Below, piece by piece: positions 38,886 through 50,900 of a DNA stretch of 64,000 nucleotides. A model generated the notes under the pieces. It searched no databases. It was given only the letters and a program-made list of their open reading frames with translations, and was not told where the DNA came from. Source of the DNA: Tupaia tana (lineage: Eukaryota > Chordata > Mammalia > Scandentia > Tupaiidae); contig JAKSZU010000016.1 of assembly GCA_026018925.1 (NCBI GenBank), positions 11,812,940 through 11,876,939 on the forward strand. Reading direction: 5' to 3'. The first letter of the stretch is position 1. Every line of letters starts with the position of its first letter. The translations under genes and the position numbers were made by a program.

Positions 38886-39138
38886 GGACCAGCAGATGGT
38901 GTAATGATTATGCTGTTGGACTCCCACGTAGTCGACCATGGTTTGAATCCCGTATCCAGAGGCTTAAAACACGCTGGGGGTGTTTACGTGTGTGCCCACA
39001 ATCCCAAAAGAAAACTGGAAGACTAAGGATAGCAGTGTGGCCATCTCCCCTGGGGGATAATTTCTTGCTTTTTGTCTCTCTTTCTCTGTCTCTCTAGTGA
39101 GTGCATGCGCCCTATAGCAAAAACCTCTCTTACAAAAA
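38886..39138 (+). mobile_element. tRNA-SINE, long form, stacked pair
   Basis: GGGACCAGCAGATGGTGTAATG; starts right after the second AAAAATTCATCTTG; only AAAAATTCAT is left at its 3' side (39136). Confidence 0.8.
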
Positions 39139-39259
39139 AATTCATATGAAAAGTTTTAAATTACAGAAGAGAAATGATATGTGATTATAGAATTATGAGG
39201 CATTTTTAAGTACTACTAGGATGTAAGAAAAAAATGAAAAGCCCTATTTTAAAGTGCAC

Positions 39260-39535
39260 GTGGCCCAGCCTCTGTGGCACAGTTGGCAGGGTGCCAGACT
39301 GCAGAGCTGGAAGCCACGGGCTGACCAACATGCAAGCGCTCAGCCCAGACGACCTGAGAGCACACCCGGGGCAACCTGAAAGCACACCAGGCACAGGTGC
39401 ACACGCCTAGAACCCTGGTGGGCTGAAAGGACAGAGGAAGGAGAGCTTGGCATTACTGACTCAGAGGATTTCTCTCTCTCTCTCTCGTGTGCTCATACGC
39501 TATAAAGAATAATAAATGAATAAATAAATAAAGTC
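39260..39535 (+). mobile_element. tRNA-SINE, fourth family
   Basis: GTGGCCCAGCCTCTGTGGCACAG head; CCTAGAACCCTGGTGGGC interior; CT run 39472-39487; AATAAATGAATAAATAAATAA tail. Confidence 0.5.
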
Positions 39536-39587
39536 AACCCCATGACTGGGAGCTGAAGCTCACATGGCCGACTCATGTTTTTATTTT

Positions 39588-39830
39588 TGTTTTTTTAAGA
39601 GAGATTTTTACTGTATAGCATGTGCACTCACCAGAGAGACAGAGACAGAAAGCAAGAAATCACCTCCCAGGGGAAGATGGCCATGGCACAACACATTCTC
39701 CTCCAATCTTCTCTCGGGATCTTGGACATGCATGCACACGCCCCTGGAGTGTTTTAAGCCAGTGGGTCCAGGACTTGAACTGCAGTTGACACTACATGGG
39801 AGTCCAGTGACCTTACCTATCTGCTGGTCC
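39588..39830 (-). mobile_element. tRNA-SINE, long form (nested)
   Basis: Head GGGACCAGCAGATAGGTAAGG at 39830; CCGACT(A/C)ATGTTTT at 39569 and 39835 is the target duplication. Confidence 0.8.
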
Positions 39831-39884
39831 CAACCGACTAATGTTTTAATCCTAGCCCTGGCAGCCTGAAAACATGCCAGGCGG

Positions 39885-40142
39885 GACCAGCAGACAGCAT
39901 AATAGTTGCACTGCTGGACTCCTATGTGGTCAGCCACGATTTGAGTCCTGGACCTGGTGGCTTGAACTCACACCAGGCACGTGTGAGTGCCCAAAATCCT
40001 GAGAGGAAAATGGTGAAGGGATTGTGGCATGGCTATGTTCCCCAGAGGGTGATTTCACACTTTCTGTCTCTCTGTCTCTGTCTTTCTGGTGAGCACATGC
40101 ACCCTATAGCAAAAATCTCCCAAAAAATAAAAATAAAAAAAT
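39885..40142 (+). mobile_element. tRNA-SINE, long form (nested)
   Basis: GGGACCAGCAGACAGCATAATAG; AAAACATGCCA at 39870 and 40143. Confidence 0.82.
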
Positions 40143-40339
40143 AAAACATGCCAAATACACATGTGTGCCCCAAAGCTTGATGGAATAAAGAACTGGAGGA
40201 AAAAGGATTTTGGTACAACCATGCACCATTGGTGAGTGTCTTCTCTATCTCCCTCTCTCTCTCTCAATGGAGAACACACATACACTCTGACAACTAAACA
40301 AATAAATAAAATTCACATGGTTTTAAAATTCTCCTGTGG

Positions 40340-40500
40340 GGGACCAGCGGTTAGTGTAATGGCTACGTCACTGGACTCCCATGTAGTCGACCGTGGTTCA
40401 GGTCTCGGACCCGGTGGCTTAAATTCACGCCAAGCACGTGTGCATCCGTGCCCAAGATCAATGGAGAAGAAGGGATTGCGACATGGCCATCCCCGCTGGG
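40340..40500 (+). mobile_element. tRNA-SINE, long form, 3' truncated
   Basis: GGGGACCAGCGGTTAGTGTAATGG to GGCCATCCCCGCTGGGG, where it meets a different SINE with no poly-A between. Confidence 0.75.
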
Positions 40501-40742
40501 GGACCAGCAGTTAGTGCCCTGGATTGTGGCATGGTGGCTAAAGGAACTGGACCCCAAGTGAGTTGAATCCCCGCTCCAGTGGACTGAAAAACATGCCAGG
40601 TGCAGTGTATGTGTGCCAACAATCGCAAAAGGAAGGAGAAGTGGAGGATAAGGGATTGTGGCTGAACCACACCCAACTGGGAGGTGCTTTCTCTCCCTCT
40701 CCGTCTCTCTCAGGAAAGTACTCTCTGGTAAAAAGAGGAAAA
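40500..40742 (+). mobile_element. tRNA-SINE, older form, chimeric 5' end
   Basis: GACCAGCAGTTAGTG is followed by a second head (GATTGTGGCATGGTGGCTAAAGG); interior AACATGCCAGGTGCAGTGT. Confidence 0.6.
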
Positions 40743-41022
40743 AGAAGAGATAAATTTGATTACTCTATAAGGAATATTTTTTTCCTTATGGTTTTATGAT
40801 AATAAGTAGCTTATTTTAGAAAAAAATAATAAATTATAAAATCATTCTTTTGATGTATGCATAATGGTCTGTTACATACAGTTATTTTTAGGAAAAAATA
40901 ATCAGGATGGTTCCAAAGGAAATAATTTCTACATCTTTTTAAGAGTGTTGCAACTTATAATTTTATCATTTAATGAATACAAATTAAAAATCTTCATTTG
41001 TATAACCAAAAACTTTAATTTT

Positions 41023-41296
41023 TCTCTTTTTTTAATTGTTTTGAGAGGTTTTTCACTATAGAGCACGTGCACTCACCAGACAGACAGAGAGAGACAGAGA
41101 GACAGAAAGCAAGAAATCACCCCCCAGAGGGGATAACGACACCGCAATCCCTTCTCCTCCATTCTCCTCTCCGGATCTTGGGCACGAACGCACATGCGCC
41201 CAGCGTGGGTTTTAAGCCACCGGGTCTGGAACGCGAACTGCGGTCGACTACGTGGGAGTCCAGCAACATAGCCATTACGCTAACTGCTAGTTCCCC
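41023..41296 (-). mobile_element. tRNA-SINE, long form, stacked pair
   Basis: Head GGGAACTAGCAGTTAGCGTAATG at 41294; AAAACTTTAATTTT at 41009 and 41297. Confidence 0.85.
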
Positions 41297-41310
41297 AAAA
41301 CTTTAATTTT

Positions 41311-41569
41311 TATTTTAAGGTTTTTGTCATAGGACGTGTGCTCGCCAAAGAGAGACAGTGAGAGGGAAAATGAGAAATCACCCCCTGGGGGTGTGATGAC
41401 CATGCCACAATCCCTCTTCCTCCATTCTCTTCCTGGGATTTTGGCATCCACATACACATGAACACATACCTACCATGACTTTCAAGCCACTAGGTCTGGG
41501 ACTCAAACCACAGTTGGCCATGCAGAAGTCTAGCACCTTAACCACTATGCAACCTGCTGGCCCCACCAG
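41311..41569 (-). mobile_element. tRNA-SINE, long form, stacked pair
   Basis: Head GGGGCCAGCAGGTTGCATAG at 41565; AAACTTTAATTTT at 41298 and 41570. Confidence 0.8.
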
Positions 41570-41611
41570 AAACTTTAATTTTAATAAAAAGATTAAATAA
41601 AATTCTTATTT

Positions 41612-41802
41612 ATGTATTTATTAAAGAATTATTTATTTAACTTTATTTATTTTTTTTATTTTAATTTGACCAGATTAGAACAGAGTGAAAAAGAGAGAGA
41701 GAGAGAGAAAGTGAGAAAGCAAGCCACCAGGTCTGGGACTCAAACTGCAGTCAGTCATGTGGGAGTCCAGCACCCTTAACCACCACGCCACCTGCCGGCC
41801 CG
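41612..41802 (-). mobile_element. tRNA-SINE, short form, last before the satellite
   Basis: Head GGGCCGGCAGGTGGCGTGG at 41801; AAAATTCTTATTTAT at 41599 and 41803. Confidence 0.82.
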
Positions 41803-41973
41803 AAAATTCTTATTTATTTATATTCTCTCGTTATTCTCAAAAAGATTTAAAAGACCTATCATGGTTTTATCAAGCGATTAAGATAAATTAGATAAAGAAA
41901 TTAAGGGTATACCAAACACTAAGTTAAGTCATAAAACCACAAGAAACCAATGAAGTAAAAACTAGGCCCAGTT

Positions 41974-42340
41974 CCTCCAGCATTCAAAACCCACGTGAAC
42001 AGCCCTTCTTCAAGAGAAAGCCTGCTCAATGGCTCCTGACATCTAGACATGCTGGGAGAAAGGAAGATAGATGTCCCACTCCTAACTGGGACTCCAGCAT
42101 ACAAAACCCACGTGAACAGCCCTTCTTCAAGAGAAAGCCTGCTCAATGGCTCCTGACATCTAGACATGCTGGGAGAAAGGAAGATGTCCCACTCCTAACT
42201 GGGCCTCCAGCATACAAAACCCACGTGAACAGCCCTTCTTCAAGAGAAAGCCTGCTCAATGGCTCCTGACATCTAGACATGCTGGGAGAAAGGAAGATAG
42301 ATGACGCACTCCTAACTGGGCCTCCAGCCTACAAAACCCA
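41974..42340 (+). repeat. Left edge of the satellite: diverged monomers
   Basis: The first units differ from the bulk: CAGCATTCAAAACC, and a 4-bp ATAG insertion (GAAGATAGATG) at 42045, 42294 and again at 42976. No SINE poly-A lies at the boundary; unique AT-rich sequence passes into the array at CTAGGCCCAGTTCCTCCAG. Confidence 0.8.
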
Positions 42341-43419
42341 CGTGAACAGCCCTTCTTCAAGAGAAAGCCTGCTCAATGGCTCCTGACATCTAGACATGCT
42401 GGGAGAAAGGAAGATGTCCCACTCCTAACTGGGCCTCCAGCCTACAAAACCCACGTGAACAGCCATTCTTCAAGAGAAAGCCTGCTCAATGGCTCCTGAC
42501 ATCTAGACATGCTGGGAGAAAGGAAGATGTCCCACTCCTAACTGGGCCTCCAGCATACAAAACCCACGTGAACAGCCCTTCTTCAAGAGAAAGCCTGCTC
42601 AATGGCTCCTGACATCTAGACATGCTGGGAGAAAGGAAGATGTCCCACTCCTAACTGGGCCTCCAGCCTACAAAACCCACGTGAACAGCCCTTCTTCAAG
42701 AAAAAGCCTGCTCAATGGCTCCTGACATCTAGACATGCTGGGAGAAAGGAAGATGTCCCACTCCTAACTGGGCCTCCAGCATACAAAACCCACGTGAACA
42801 GCCCTTCTTCAAGAGAAAGCCTGCTCAATGGCTCCTGACATCTAGACACGCTGGGAGAAAGGAAGATGTCCCACTCCTAACTGGGCCTCCAGCATACAAA
42901 ACCCACGTGAACAGCCATTCTTCAAGAGAAAGCCTGCTCAATGGCTCCTGACATCTAGACATGCTGGGAGAAAGGAAGATAGATGTCCCACTACTAACAG
43001 GGCCTCCAGCATACAAAACCCACGAGAACAGCCCTTCTTCAAGAGAAAGCCTGCTCAATGGCTCCTGACATCTAGACATGCTGGGAGAAAGGAAGATGTC
43101 CCACTCCTAACTAGGCCTCCAGCATACAAAACCCACGTGAACAGCCCTTCTTCAAGAGAAAGCCTGCTCAATGGTTCCTGACATCTAGACATGCTGGGAG
43201 AAAGGAAGATGTCCCACTCCTAACTGGGCCTCCAGCCTACAAAACCCACGTGAACAGCCCTTCTTCAAGAGAAAGCCTGCTCAATGGCTCCTGACATCTA
43301 GACATGCTGGGAGAAAGGAAGATGTCCCACTCCTAACTGGGCCTCCAGCATACAAAACCCACGTGAACAGCCCTTCTTCAAGAGAAAGCCTGCTCAATGG
43401 CTCCTGACATCTAGACATG

Positions 43420-46400
43420 CCGGGAGAAAGGAAGATGTCCCACTCCTAACTGGGCCTCCAGCCTACAAAACCCACGTGAACAGCCCTTCTTCAAGAGAAA
43501 GCCTGCTCAATGGCTCCTGACATCTAGACATGCTGGGAGAAAGGAAGATGTCCCACTCCTAACTGGGCCTCCAGCCTACAAAACCCACGTGAACAGCCCT
43601 TCTTCAAGAGAAAGCCTGCTCAATGGCTCCTGACATCTAGACATGCTGGGAGAAAGGAAGATGTCCCACTCCTAACTGGGCCTCCAGCCTACAAAACCCA
43701 CGTGAACAGCCCTTCTTCAAGAGAAAGCCTGCTCAATGGCTCCTGACATCTAGACATGCTGGGAGAAAGGAAGATGTCCCACTCCTAACTGGGCCTCCAG
43801 CATACAAAACCCACGTGAACAGCCCTGCTTCAAGAGAAAGCCTGCTCAATGGCTCCTGACATCTAGACATGCTGGGAGAAAGGAAGATGTCCCACTCCTA
43901 ACTGGGCCTCCAGCCTACAAAACCCACGTGAACAGCCCTTCTTCAAGAGAAAGCCTGCTCAATGGCTCCTGACATCTAGACATGCTGGGAGAAAGGAAGA
44001 TGTCCCACTCCTAACTGGGCCTCCAGCATACAAAACCCACGTGAACAGCCCTTCTTCAAGAGAAAGCCTGCTCAATGGCTCCTGACATCTAGACATGCTG
44101 GGAGAAAGGAAGATGTCCCACTCCTAACTGGGCCTCCAGCCTACAAAACCCACGTGAACAGCCCTTCAAGAGAAAGCCTGCTCAATGGCTCCTGACATCT
44201 AGACATGCTGGGAGAAAGGAAGATGTCCGACTCCTAACTGGGCCTCCAGCCTACAAAACCCACGTGAACAGCCCATCTTCAAGAGAAAGCCTGCTCAATG
44301 GCTCCTGACATCTAGACATGCTGGGAGAAAGGAAGATGTCCCACTCCTAACTGGGCCTCCAGCATACAAAACCCACGTGACAGCCCTTCTGCAAGAGAAA
44401 GCCTGCTCAATGGCTCCTGACATCTAGACATGCTGGGAGAAAGGAAGATGTCCCACTCCTAACTGGGACTCCAGCATACAAAACGCACGTGAACAGCCCT
44501 TCTTCAAGAGAAAGCCTACTCAATGGCTCCTGACATCTAGACATGCTGGGAGAAAGGAAGATGTCCCACTCCTAACTGGGCCTCCAGCATACAAAACCCA
44601 CGTGAACAGCCCTTCTTCAAGAGAAAGCCTGCTCAATGGCTCCTGACATCTAGACATGCTGGGAGAAAGGAAGATGTCCCACTCCTAAATGGGCCTCCAG
44701 CCTACAAAACCCACGTGAACAGCCCTTCTTCAAGAGAAAGCCTGCTCAATGGCTCCTGACATCTAGACATGCTGGGAGAAAGGAAGATGTCCCACTCCTA
44801 ACTGGGCCTCCAGCATACAAAACCCACGTGAACAGCCCTTCTTCAAGAGAAAGCCTGCTCAATGGCTCCTGACATCTAGACATGCCGGGAGAAAGGAAGA
44901 TGTCCCACTCCTAACTGGGCCTCCAGCCTACAAAACCCACGTGAACAGCCCTTCTTCAAGAGAAAGCCTGCTCAATGGCTCCTGACATCTAGACATGCTG
45001 GGAGAAAGGAAGATGTCCCACTCCTAACTGGGCCTCCAGCCTACAAAACCCACGTGAACAGCCCTTCTTCAAGAGAAAGCCTGCTCAATGGCTCCTGACA
45101 TCTAGACATGCTGGGAGAAAGGAAGATGTCCCACTCCTAACTGGGCCTCCAGCCTACAAAACCCACGTGAACAGCCCTTCTTCAAGAGAAAGCCTGCTCA
45201 ATGGCTCCTGACATCTAGACATGCTGGGAGAAAGGAAGATGTCCCACTCCTAACTGGGCCTCCAGCATACAAAACCCACGTGAACAGCCCTGCTTCAAGA
45301 GAAAGCCTGCTCAATGGCTCCTGACATCTAGACATGCTGGGAGAAAGGAAGATGTCCCACTCCTAACTGGGCCTCCAGCCTACAAAACCCACGTGAACAG
45401 CCCTTCTTCAAGAGAAAGCCTGCTCAATGGCTCCTGACATCTAGACATGCTGGGAGAAAGGAAGATGTCCCACTCCTAACTGGGCCTCCAGCATACAAAA
45501 CCCACGTGAACAGCCCTTCTTCAAGAGAAAGCCTGCTCAATGGCTCCTGACATCTAGACATGCTGGGAGAAAGGAAGATGTCCCACTCCTAACTGGGCCT
45601 CCAGCCTACAAAACCCACGTGAACAGCCCTTCAAGAGAAAGCCTGCTCAATGGCTCCTGACATCTAGACATGCTGGGAGAAAGGAAGATGTCCGACTCCT
45701 AACTGGGCCTCCAGCCTACAAAACCCACGTGAACAGCCCATCTTCAAGAGAAAGCCTGCTCAATGGCTCCTGACATCTAGACATGCTGGGAGAAAGGAAG
45801 ATGTCCCACTCCTAACTGGGCCTCCAGCATACAAAACCCACGTGACAGCCCTTCTGCAAGAGAAAGCCTGCTCAATGGCTCCTGACATCTAGACATGCTG
45901 GGAGAAAGGAAGATGTCCCACTCCTAACTGGGACTCCAGCATACAAAACGCACGTGAACAGCCCTTCTTCAAGAGAAAGCCTACTCAATGGCTCCTGACA
46001 TCTAGACATGCTGGGAGAAAGGAAGATGTCCCACTCCTAACTGGGCCTCCAGCATACAAAACCCACGTGAACAGCCCTTCTTCAAGAGAAAGCCTGCTCA
46101 ATGGCTCCTGACATCTAGACATGCTGGGAGAAAGGAAGATGTCCCACTCCTAAATGGGCCTCCAGCCTACAAAACCCACGTGAACAGCCCTTCTTCAAGA
46201 GAAAGCCTGCTCAATGGCTCCTGACATCTAGACATGCTGGGAGAAAAGAAGATGTCCCACTCCTAACTGGGCCTCCAGCCTACAAAACCCACGTGAACAG
46301 CCCTTCTTCAAGAGAAAGCCTGCTCAATGGCTCCTGACATCTAGACATGCTGGGAGAAAGGAAGATGTCCCACTCCTAACTGGGCCTCCAGCCTACAAAA

Positions 46401-47960
46401 CCCACGTGAACAGCCCTTCTTCAAGAGAAAGCCTGCTCAATGGCTCCTGACATCTAGACATGCTGGGAGAAAGGAAGATGTCCCACTCCTAACTGGGCCT
46501 CCAGCCTACAAAACCCACGTGAACAGCCCTTCTTCAAGAGAAAGCCTGCTCAATGGCTCCTGACATCTAGACATGCTGGGAGAAAGGAAGATGTCCCACT
46601 CCTAACTGGGCCTCCAGCCTACAAAACCCACGTGAACAGCCCTTCTTCAAGAGAAAGCCTGCTCAATGGCTCCTGACATCTAGACATGCTGGGAGAAAGG
46701 AAGATGTCCCACTCCTAACTGGGCCTCCAGCCTACAAAACCCACGTGAACAGCCCTTCTTCAAGAGAAAGCCTGCTCAATGGCTCCTGACATCTAGACAT
46801 GCTGGGAGAAAGGAAGATGTCCCACTCCTAACTGGGCCTCCAGCCTACAAAACCCACGTGAACAGCCCTTCTTCAAGAGAAAGCCTGCTCAATGGCTCCT
46901 GACATCTAGACATGCTGGGAGAAAGGAAGATGTCCCACTCCTAACTGGGCCTCCAGCATACAAAACCCACGTGAACAGCCCTGCTTCAAGAGAAAGCCTG
47001 CTCAATGGCTGCTGACATCTAGACATGCTGGGAGAAAGGAAGATGTCCCACTCCTAACTGGGCCTCCAGCCTACAAAACCCACGTGAACAGCCCTTCTTC
47101 AAGAGAAAGCCTGCTCAATGGCTCCTGACATCTAGACATGCTGGGAGAAAGGAAGATGTCCCACTCCTAACTGGGCCTCCAGCATACAAAACCCACGTGA
47201 ACAGCCCTTCTTCAAGAGAAAGCCTGCTCAATGGCTCCTGACATCTAGACATGCTGGGAGAAAGGAAGATGTCCCACTCCTAACTGGGCCTCCAGCATAC
47301 AAAACCCACGTGAACAGCCCTTCTTCAAGAGAAAGCCTGCTCAATGGCTCCTGACATCTAGACATGCTGGGAGAAAGGAAGATGTCCCACTCCTAACTGG
47401 GCCTCCAGCCTACAAAACCCACGTGAACAGCACTTCAAGAGAAAGCCTGCTCAATGGCTCCTGACATCTAGACATGCTGGGAGAAAGGAAGATGTCCGAC
47501 TCCTAACTGGGCCTCCAGCCTACAAAACCCACGTGAACAGCCCATCTTCAAGAGAAAGCCTGCTCAATGGCTCCTGACATCTAGACATGCTGGGAGAAAG
47601 GAAGATGTCCCACTCCTAACTGGGCCTCCAGCATACAAAACCCACGTGACAGCCCTTCTGCAAGAGAAAGCCTGCTCAATGGCTCCTGACATCTAGACAT
47701 GCTGGGAGAAAGGAAGATGTCCCACTCCTAACTGGGACTCCAGCATACAAAACGCACGTGAACAGCCCTTCTTCAAGAGAAAGCCTACTCAATGGCTCCT
47801 GACATCTAGACATGCTGGGAGAAAGGAAGATGTCCCACTCCTAACGGGGCCTCCAGCATACAAAACCCACGTGAACAGCCCTTCTTCAAGAGAAAGCCTG
47901 CTCAATGGCTCCTGACATCTAGACATGCTGGGAGAAATGAAGATGTCCCACTCCTAAATG
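43420..47960 (+). repeat. Higher-order repeat block: 13-monomer (1,465 bp) unit and longer versions
   Basis: Rare variants recur in order: GCCGGG (43419, 44884), AGCCCTGCTT (43821, 45286, 46977), CCCTTCAAG deletion (44161, 45626, 47430 as CACTTC), TGACAG deletion, AAACGCACG, CCTACTCAATGG, CCTAAATGGG. Spacings are 1,465 (13 x 113 - 4), then 1,691 and 1,804 (15 and 16 monomers - 4). Confidence 0.88.
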
Positions 47961-50900
47961 GGCCTCCAGCCTACAAAACCCACGTGAACAGCCCTTCTTC
48001 AAGAGAAAGCCTGCTCAATGGCTCCTGACATCTAGACATGCTGGGAGAAAAGAAGATGTCCCACTCCTAACTGGGCCTCCAGCCTACAAAACCCACGTGA
48101 ACAGCCCTTCTTCAAGAGAAAGCCTGCTCAATGGCTCCTGACATCTAGACATGCTGGGAGAAAGGAAGATGTCCCACTCCTAACTGGGCCTCCAGCCTAC
48201 AAAACCCACGTGAACAGCCCTTCTTCAAGAGAAAGCCTGCTCAATGGCTCCTGACATCTAGACATGCTGGGAGAAAGGAAGATGTCCCACTCCTAACTGG
48301 GCCTCCAGTCTACAAAACCCACGTGAACAGCCCTTCTTCAAGAGAAAGCCTGCTCAATGGCTCCTGACATCTAGACATGCTGGGAGAAAGGAAGATGTCC
48401 CACTCCTAACTGGGCCTCCAGCCTACAAAACCCACGTGAACAGCCCTTCTTCAAGAGAAAGTCTGCTCAATGGCTCCTGACATCTAGACATGCTGGGAGA
48501 AAGGAAGATGTCCCACTCCTAACTGGGCCTCCAGCATACAAAACCCATGTGAACAGCCCTTCTTCAAGAGAAAGCCTGCTCAATGGCTCCTGACATCTAG
48601 ACATGCTGGGAGAAAGGAAGATGTCCCACTCCTAACTGGGCCTCCAGCCTACAAAACCCACGTGAACAGCCCTTCTTCAAGAGAAAGCCTGCTCAATGGC
48701 TCCTGACATCGAGACATGCTGGGAGAAAGGAAGATGTCCCACTCCTAACTGGGCCTCCAGCATACAAAACCCACGTGAACAGCCCTTCTTCAAGAGAAAG
48801 CCTGCTCAATGGCTCCTGACATCTAGACATGCTGGGAGAAAGGAAGATGTCCCACTCCTAACTGGGCCTCCAGCCTACAAAACCCACGTGAACAGCCCTT
48901 CTTCAAGAGAAAGCCTGCTCAATGGCTCCTGACATCTAGACATGCTGGGAGAAATGAAGATGTCCCACTCCTAACTGGGCCTCCAGCCTACAAAACCCAC
49001 GTGAACAGCCCTTCTTCAAGAGAAAGCCTGCTCAATGGCTCCTGACATCTAGACATGCTGGGAGAAAGGAAGATGTCCCACTCCTAACTGGGCCTCCAGC
49101 ATACAAAACCCACGTGACAGCCCTTCTGCAAGAGAAAGCCTGCTCAATGGCTCCTGACATCTAGACATGCTGGGAGAAAGGAAGATGTCCCACTCCTAAC
49201 TGGGCCTCCAGCATACAAAACCCACGTGAACAGCCCTTCTTCAAGAGAAAGCCTGCTCAATGGCTCCTGACATCTAGACATGCTGGGAGAAAGGAAGATG
49301 TCCCACTCCTAACTGGGCCTCCAGCCTACAAAACCCACGTGAACAGCCCTTCTTCAAGAGAAAGCCTGCTCAATGGCTCCTGACATCTAGACATGCTGGG
49401 AGAAATGAAGATGTCCCACTCCTAACTGGGCCTCCAGCCTACAAAACCCACGTGAACAGCCCTTCTTCAAGAGAAAGCCTGCTCAATGGCTCCTGACATC
49501 TAGACATGCTGGGAGAAAGGAAGATGTCCCACTCCTAACTGGGCCTCCAGCATACAAAACCCACGTGACAGCCCTTCTGCAAGAGAAAGCCTGCTCAATG
49601 GCTCCTGACATCTAGACATGCTGGGAGAAAGGAAGATGTCCCACTCCTAACTGGGACTCCAGCATACAAAACGCACGTGAACAGCCCTTCTTCAAGAGAA
49701 AGCCTGCTCAATGGCTCCTGACATCTAGACATGCTGGGAGAAAGGAAGATGTCCCACTCCTAACTGGGCCTCCAGCATACAAAACCCACGTGAACAGCCC
49801 TTCTTCAAGAGAAAGCCTGCTCAATGGCTCCTGACATCTAGACATGCTGGGAGAAAGGAAGATGTCCCACTCCTAACTGGGCCTCCAGCCTACAAAACCC
49901 ACGTGAACAGCCCTTCTTCAAGAGAAAGCCTGCTCAATGGCTCCTGACATCTAGACATGCTGGGAGAAAAGAAGATGTCCCACTCCTAACTGGGCCTCCA
50001 GCCTACAAAACCCACGTGAACAGCCCTTCTTCAAGAGAAAGCCTGCTCAATGGCTCCTGACATCTAGACATGCTGGGAGAAAGGAAGATGTCCCACTCCT
50101 AACTGGGCCTCCAGCCTACAAAACCCACGTGAACAGCCCTTCTTCAAGAGAAAGCCTGCTCAATGGCTCCTGACATCTAGACATGCTGGGAGAAAGGAAG
50201 ATGTCCCACTCCTAACTGGGCCTCCAGCCTACAAAACCCACGTGAACAGCCCTTCTTCAAGAGAAAGCCTGCTCAATGGCTCCTGACATCTAGACATGCT
50301 GGGAGAAAGGAAGATGTCCCACTCCTAACTGGGCCTCCAGCATACAAAACCCACGTGAACAGCCCTTCTTCAAGAGAAAGCCTGCTCAATGGCTCCTGAC
50401 ATCTAGACATGCTGGGAGAAAGGAAGATGTCCCACTCCTAACTGGGCCTCCAGCATACAAAACCCACGTGAACAGCCCTTCTTCAAGAGAAAGCCTGCTC
50501 AATGGCTCCTGACATCTAGACATGCTGGGAGAAAGGAAGATTTCCCACTCCTAACTGGGCCTCCAGCCTACAAAACCCACGTGAACAGCCCTTCCTCAAG
50601 AGAAAGCCTGCTCAATGGCTCCTGACATCTAGACATGCTGGGAGAAAGGAAGATGTCCCACTCCTAACTGGGCCTCCAGCATACAAAACCCACGTGAACA
50701 GCCCTTCTTCAAGAGAAAGCCTGCTCAATGGCTCCTGACATCTAGACATGCTGGGAGAAAGTAAGATGTCCCACTCCTAACTGGGCCTCCAGCCTACAAA
50801 ACCCACGTTAACAGCCCATCTTCAAGAGAAAGCCTGCTCAATGGCTCCTGACATCTAGACATGCTGGGAGAAAGGAAGATGTCCCACTCCTAACTGGGCC

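Larger units (their letters stand above)
39543..40312 (+). mobile_element. Older tRNA-SINE split by two younger SINEs
   Basis: Pieces: 39543-39590, 39830-39884 (TTTTAATCCTAGCCCTGGCAG) and 40143-40312 (CTCTGACAACTAAACAAATAA). Copies at 39588 and 39885 interrupt it. Confidence 0.55.

Noticed and set aside
377-41802. Functional tRNA genes at the SINE heads
   Set aside because: A and B boxes are present, but the acceptor stem does not pair, there is no proper anticodon arm and the copies end in SINE tails.
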